Below, in pieces: positions 43,372 to 46,638 of a DNA stretch of 46,638 bases (positions within the stretch are counted from its first letter, which is position 1; every line of letters begins with the position of its first letter). This DNA comes from Planctomycetota bacterium (GTDB lineage Bacteria > Planctomycetota > UBA1135 > GCA-002686595). The stretch is taken from positions 1 to 46,638 of the forward strand of contig JAJDET010000255.1 of the NCBI GenBank assembly GCA_029259655.1, written 5' to 3'. The notes beneath the pieces are model-generated. The model had not been told where the DNA came from, did not search any database, and was given only the letters and a program-made list of their open reading frames with translations. The translations under genes and the position numbers were made by a program.

Positions 43372-45327
43372 TTGACGGAGGAGCCCGACATCCGGAGGAG
43401 CCGTATCGCGCGCGTGGCGCTGGTCCTTCTCCTCTCCCTGCACGTCCTCTCCGTCTGGGTCTTCCCGTACTTCCCGACGCAGGACGGATCCAGCCACGTC
43501 TACAACGCGGCCGTCCTCGCGGAGTACCACGAGCCGGAGAACTACCGCCTGCGCGACGTCTACCGGCTGAACCTGGGGCTCTTCCCCAACTGGTCCGCAC
43601 ACGGGCTGCTGGCCTTCCTCCTCCGCGTTTGCCCTCCGACCGTCGCAGAGCGGATCCTCGTCAGCCTCTGCGTCGGCCTGCTCCCGCTCTCGCTCCTCTA
43701 CTTCCTCCGCGCCGTGAACAGGAGCAACACGCTCCCGGCGCTCGTGGGCTTCACGCTCACCCACCACTACCTCCTGAAGCTGGGCTTCTACAGCTTCTCG
43801 CTGAGCGTACCGGTCGTCTTCTTCACGCTCGGCTACTGGTGGAACAAGAGACACGACCTGCGTGTCGGGCGCGTCCTCGTGTTGCTGGTGCTGCTCTTTT
43901 CGACCTACCTCTGCCACGGGCAGTCGTTCCTCCTCTCCGTCCTCATCCTGACGCTCCTCTCCGGCTGGGACGCCTGCGCGAGGCGTCGCATCAAACCGGC
44001 CCTCGTGTTCGCCTGCGCGATGACACCGATCTACGCGCTCGCGCTGCACAGCTACGTGACGATGGCGGCCGGCGCCTTCAAGCGCCACCTGCGCCTGTCG
44101 GAGCTCCTCGAGTACTTCCTCTCCTTCGGATCGATCGTCTCCTATCGGGCAGAGCACGCCTACGTCGGCTTCGCGCTCCTGGCCCTCCTGTTGGCGCTGG
44201 CGCTCGGATCGATCGTCCGGCGTGTGCGCGAGGCGGGGCGCGCGGGGATCGCGCGCGCCCTCGACGGGACGGAACCGTTCCTCGTGTTCTCGGTGCTCCT
44301 CACGGTCCTGTACTTCGTCTCTCCCTGGTCCGTCGGGTCCGGACGCTGGGTGAACGATCGCATCCACCTCTTCGTCTTCCCGGTTCTCCTACCCTTCCTC
44401 CGCCTGGACCGGCTGCGCGGGGCGATCCGCTACGGGACCGCGGGCGCGCTGGTGGTGCTCTCCCTCGTCCAGCTCGGCCTCGCGACACACACGAACCACA
44501 ACCTCGCGCGCGAGGTCGCCGAGATGGTCAGGGGAGTCGGTGTCCTCCAACCGCACACGACGGTGGGGCTCGCTCATCCATCGCGCACCGGTCCCGAGCA
44601 ACGCACCTCCGATCACCTCGGGCGCATCGAGCACGTCTCGCCCTTTCTCTACGTCGCCACCTACGCGATGCTCGAGAGCCGCGACGTCGCCTTCCTCGCG
44701 AACTACGAGGCCTCACTCCCCTACTTCCCCGTCAACTACCGCGAGAGCTGGGCGGAGGGACGTTCGTCCGTGGCCTCCATCCTCCCCGACTACGTCCTCG
44801 CCTGGCGGCTCGACGAGAAGGAGCTCGCCGCCACCGATGCGGCGCTCGCGCCGGACTACGAGCTCGTTCGCGAAGCCCGGCACAGTCGCCTGTACGGCCG
44901 GCGAACGCCCGCGCCGGACCCGGCGCTCTGGAGCGGCTCCGGCGTGTTGCGACTCGACCTGCAACCGGTGGGCGCACGGACCGCACCGGGGAGCATCCCC
45001 GTGCTGCCCGGCACGTTCTACGAGGCGGGGCGTTTCGGCTGGCTCAGCCTGGCCCCACGCACCGCATCGACGACGGGTGATGATCCGCTCGCCGGTGACG
45101 CGATCGGCGGGCACGAGGGCGGTATCTTCCGGCTCGACCTCCCCGACGGCCGGTACCGGTTGTCGGCCGACACGGGTCCTACGGACAGAGTGCTCGCCAA
45201 CGACGAGGTCGTCGAGGGAAGCCACGTGCTGCTCGTCGAAGACCGCCGCCTGACCGTCGTCTTCTCCTCGGAATCCGGCGGAGCCGGGTGGACCTGCCGC
45301 AGCGTCGAGGTTGCGCGCGTCGAGTGA
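43372..45327 (+). CDS. Polytopic membrane protein, GT-C glycosyltransferase-like
   Basis: 651 residues if the TTG at 43372 is used, which keeps the basic RRSRIAR before the first helix. A GTG at 43414 after GGAGGAG (13-base spacing) is the alternative. About ten to eleven hydrophobic helices fill residues ~13-395. The first outer loop has PTQDGSSHVYNAAVL, with an Asp where GT-C enzymes carry their catalytic acid. A soluble C-terminal region (~400-651) contains mixed beta strands. The topology is that of lipid-linked sugar transferases, but no family-specific motif proves it. It is flanked by a sulfatase (divergent) and an SGNH protein (convergent, stops adjoin as TGATCA). Confidence 0.68.
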   Translation: MTEEPDIRRSRIARVALVLLLSLHVLSVWVFPYFPTQDGSSHVYNAAVLAEYHEPENYRLRDVYRLNLGLFPNWSAHGLLAFLLRVCPPTVAERILVSLCVGLLPLSLLYFLRAVNRSNTLPALVGFTLTHHYLLKLGFYSFSLSVPVVFFTLGYWWNKRHDLRVGRVLVLLVLLFSTYLCHGQSFLLSVLILTLLSGWDACARRRIKPALVFACAMTPIYALALHSYVTMAAGAFKRHLRLSELLEYFLSFGSIVSYRAEHAYVGFALLALLLALALGSIVRRVREAGRAGIARALDGTEPFLVFSVLLTVLYFVSPWSVGSGRWVNDRIHLFVFPVLLPFLRLDRLRGAIRYGTAGALVVLSLVQLGLATHTNHNLAREVAEMVRGVGVLQPHTTVGLAHPSRTGPEQRTSDHLGRIEHVSPFLYVATYAMLESRDVAFLANYEASLPYFPVNYRESWAEGRSSVASILPDYVLAWRLDEKELAATDAALAPDYELVREARHSRLYGRRTPAPDPALWSGSGVLRLDLQPVGARTAPGSIPVLPGTFYEAGRFGWLSLAPRTASTTGDDPLAGDAIGGHEGGIFRLDLPDGRYRLSADTGPTDRVLANDEVVEGSHVLLVEDRRLTVVFSSESGGAGWTCRSVEVARVE

Positions 45328-46440
45328 TCAGTCGCGGCCGAGGCGCTCTGCAACGGCCCGGATCCCGCGCAGTCGGGTGAGAACCGTCTCCGCCGCCCAG
45401 AGGTTTCCGGCCGCCGAGTAGTGCCCGACGGCTCCCGGATAGTCGACCTCTCCGCGCTTGATGACGAGCGCGGCGACGTCGCCCGCCGGCAGCTCACGCA
45501 GATCGGCGGCGAGGTCGACGTAGTGGATCCCCCGCCGCGGCAGCTCCTCCGCCAGGAGACGACTCCACTCGTCGGGCTCGTTCCCGTGGGCCCGCCGGGT
45601 CGGCAAGTGAACGGCGACCAACACGCTCCCCTTGTCGGAGTTGATGCGCGCCAGCTCCTCGAACACGGCCAGCGCGGTCGCCTCCAGCGTCCGGTCGTCC
45701 AGAACAAGGCGCGTCGAGGACGTGCCGCGCAGCCTGTGCAGGAGCTCCGCGGTCTTCAGCCTCTCGAAACGCGAGCTGTTCTGCGTCAGGAACGGAAACC
45801 GATACGGGAACCGCGGAACGGGAACGCCGTCGACCACGAGCTCTCCTTCGGCGACACGCAGTACGGGCTTCGGGTACCCGTAGAAGGAGGCGTGCTGCAT
45901 GCGCTTGAAGTCGTCCGAGATGAACGCGAAGACGTGGACGTCGTGCTCGAGCGCAGCTCCGTCGCGCCGATACCACAGGAACGCCTGGTCGAGCCCGTAG
46001 CCGCCCTGCCCCATGTTCACCGTCTCGAGCTTGGCGTCGAGGACCCCGAGTCGGTGCACCCAGGCATCCTCGTCGTCCACTCCGTAGCCGAGCGTGAACG
46101 AGTCTCCGGAGCACACGACGCGGACCTTGCCCGGCGGCACCTCGCGCTCGACCTCGCGCGTCCCGCGGAACCCCTGACCGTTGATGTGCATCGAGGTCCC
46201 GGGTCCGTACATGTCCTGCACGACCTTCCCGGGTGCATTGGCCCAGCCCAGGTCCCGGTCGTAGGTCGTGTGCTTGCGCTCGGCGACGACGACACGGCCT
46301 TCGCGCCAGAGCTCGTGCAGGAGGAGGACCGCGCTGGAGACACCCTCGACGAGGCACAGCGTGAGGATGAAGGCGCCGATCGCGAGGGCGAACCTGGCGG
46401 TGACTCTCACGAGCCTGCGTCCGAAGTGAGATCGTGCCAT
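45328..46440 (-). CDS. Membrane-anchored SGNH hydrolase-like protein
   Basis: 370 residues; ATG at 46440. One membrane helix (~17-40) is followed by YDRDLGWANAPG and INGQGFRG, matching the pre-domain signature in the genes at 23097 and 24275. SGNH blocks are CSGDSFTLGYGV (Ser114), NMGQGGYG, a weak third block in AFISDDFKR, and GHYSAAGN with the block V His. Acyl-ester chemistry on a surface polymer is the family default. The gene starts about 200 bases from the right edge, and a hairpin-rich non-coding stretch lies between it and the edge. Confidence 0.78.
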   Translation of the reverse strand: MARSHFGRRLVRVTARFALAIGAFILTLCLVEGVSSAVLLLHELWREGRVVVAERKHTTYDRDLGWANAPGKVVQDMYGPGTSMHINGQGFRGTREVEREVPPGKVRVVCSGDSFTLGYGVDDEDAWVHRLGVLDAKLETVNMGQGGYGLDQAFLWYRRDGAALEHDVHVFAFISDDFKRMQHASFYGYPKPVLRVAEGELVVDGVPVPRFPYRFPFLTQNSSRFERLKTAELLHRLRGTSSTRLVLDDRTLEATALAVFEELARINSDKGSVLVAVHLPTRRAHGNEPDEWSRLLAEELPRRGIHYVDLAADLRELPAGDVAALVIKRGEVDYPGAVGHYSAAGNLWAAETVLTRLRGIRAVAERLGRD

Positions 46441-46472
46441 CGTCCGCCCCGCGCGCGGATTATGGCGGCGCG

Positions 46473-46489
46473 CCTCGCTCGTGGCGAGG
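46473..46489. other. 6-bp hairpin upstream of the SGNH gene
   Basis: CCTCGC (46473-46478) pairs with GCGAGG (46484-46489) around TCGTG. It is the first of three consecutive stem-loops toward the right edge. By itself it is weak; the grouping is what matters. Confidence 0.5.
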
Positions 46490-46511
46490 ATCTACCAGCT
46501 AGCCCGCATCC

Positions 46512-46527
46512 CTCACGGGGTCGTGAG
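46512..46527. other. 6-bp hairpin with GGGT loop
   Basis: CTCACG (46512-46517) pairs perfectly with CGTGAG (46522-46527) around a four-base loop. It lies 16 bases before the long stem at 46544. Confidence 0.55.
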
Positions 46528-46543
46528 CCAGAACGCCTCGAGT

Positions 46544-46638
46544 CGGTTCCTGCTGGTGCTTTGCGCGTGCCGGCCCCGCAGTCGACCTTGAACAGGTCGT
46601 CGAGGACGCCGGTGCGCGCAAAGTGCCGGCAGGAGCCG
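46544..46638 (+). repeat. Long inverted repeat, 31-bp RNA-type stem reaching the window edge
   Basis: Bases 46544-46574 pair with 46608-46638 over 31 consecutive positions: 25 Watson-Crick pairs and 6 G-U wobbles (at 46547, 46554, 46557, 46558, 46568, 46569 with their partners), no true mismatch. The 33-base apex holds a further perfect 6-bp hairpin, CGACCT (46583-46588) with AGGTCG (46594-46599). The last paired base is the last base of the window, so the stem may be longer. Wobbles on the plus strand become A-C mismatches on the minus strand, which favours a plus-strand RNA. No known RNA family is recognised. Confidence 0.8.

Noticed and set aside
46544-46638. Reading the edge hairpin as a group II intron start or an integron attC site
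   Set aside because: No reverse transcriptase, maturase or integrase is in the window, and the expected boundary boxes (GUGYG with domain V, or GTTRRRY/RYYYAAC pairs) are not shown.
1-46638. CRISPR arrays, tRNA or rRNA genes, insertion sequences
   Set aside because: No regularly spaced direct repeats, cloverleaf with a conserved T-loop, rRNA core sequence or transposase motif was seen on either strand.

Overview
The window is GC-rich, gene-dense bacterial DNA with 33 protein-coding genes, no recognisable tRNA, rRNA, CRISPR array or insertion sequence. Several features fit a member of the Planctomycetota or a similar lineage (Myxococcota and Acidobacteriota are alternatives). These are several sulfatase-fold proteins, ECF sigma factors paired with membrane anti-sigma factors, FG-GAP and beta-propeller lipoproteins, a pectate-lyase-like beta-helix protein, a DUF2339 giant membrane protein and a secreted CHAT protein. 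The taxonomic call is an inference from gene content, not from a marker gene.

Layout. 1-2032: the end of a Zn/Mn ABC transporter, with a substrate-binding protein and a permease that carries a HEAT-like tail. 2104-6174: an orphan hybrid histidine kinase, a membrane-anchored SGNH-like protein and a DMT/EamA exporter. 6298-12201: a block of surface proteins, namely a 12-repeat propeller lipoprotein, a 22-residue-repeat protein, a protein made of two ~306-residue copies, and a beta-helix protein. 12574-13850: an ECF sigma/anti-sigma pair. 13926-17209: a HlyD-type adaptor and a fused ABC ATPase-permease. 17365-21614: an exported TPR-CHAT protein and an FG-GAP repeat protein. 21797-28403: a probable operon on the minus strand (DUF2339, two SGNH proteins, a Thr-type sulfatase-fold lipoprotein). 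28554-31280: VWA protein, ECF sigma factor and TPR-bearing anti-sigma factor in one operon. 31505-34011: two exported amidohydrolases. 34152-38813: a double MshEN/T2SSE_N-like protein, a methyltransferase, a small YVDPGAG membrane protein and a membrane sulfatase-fold protein. 38815-46440: two formylglycine-type sulfatases, an S33-type exopeptidase, a GT-C-like membrane protein and a fourth SGNH protein. 46473-46638: non-coding DNA rich in hairpins.

How the parts fit. Many products are predicted to act at or outside the cytoplasmic membrane. Sulfatase-fold enzymes, SGNH proteins, the methyltransferase and the GT-C-like protein could together make, decorate or digest a surface polysaccharide, but no glycosyltransferase of a classic type is present to prove it. 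Two sigma/anti-sigma modules could tie envelope state to transcription; the second is linked to a VWA protein, and its VWA and anti-sigma members end in the same Leu-Gly-Tyr-Thr-Glu tail.

The most striking unexplained signals are: (1) a 31-bp stem at the right edge whose six non-Watson-Crick positions are all G-U wobbles on the plus strand; (2) a shared C-terminal LGY tail on four unrelated exported or membrane proteins; (3) the methyltransferase / YVDPGAG / membrane sulfatase-fold trio; (4) a CHAT protease-like protein with an export signal.
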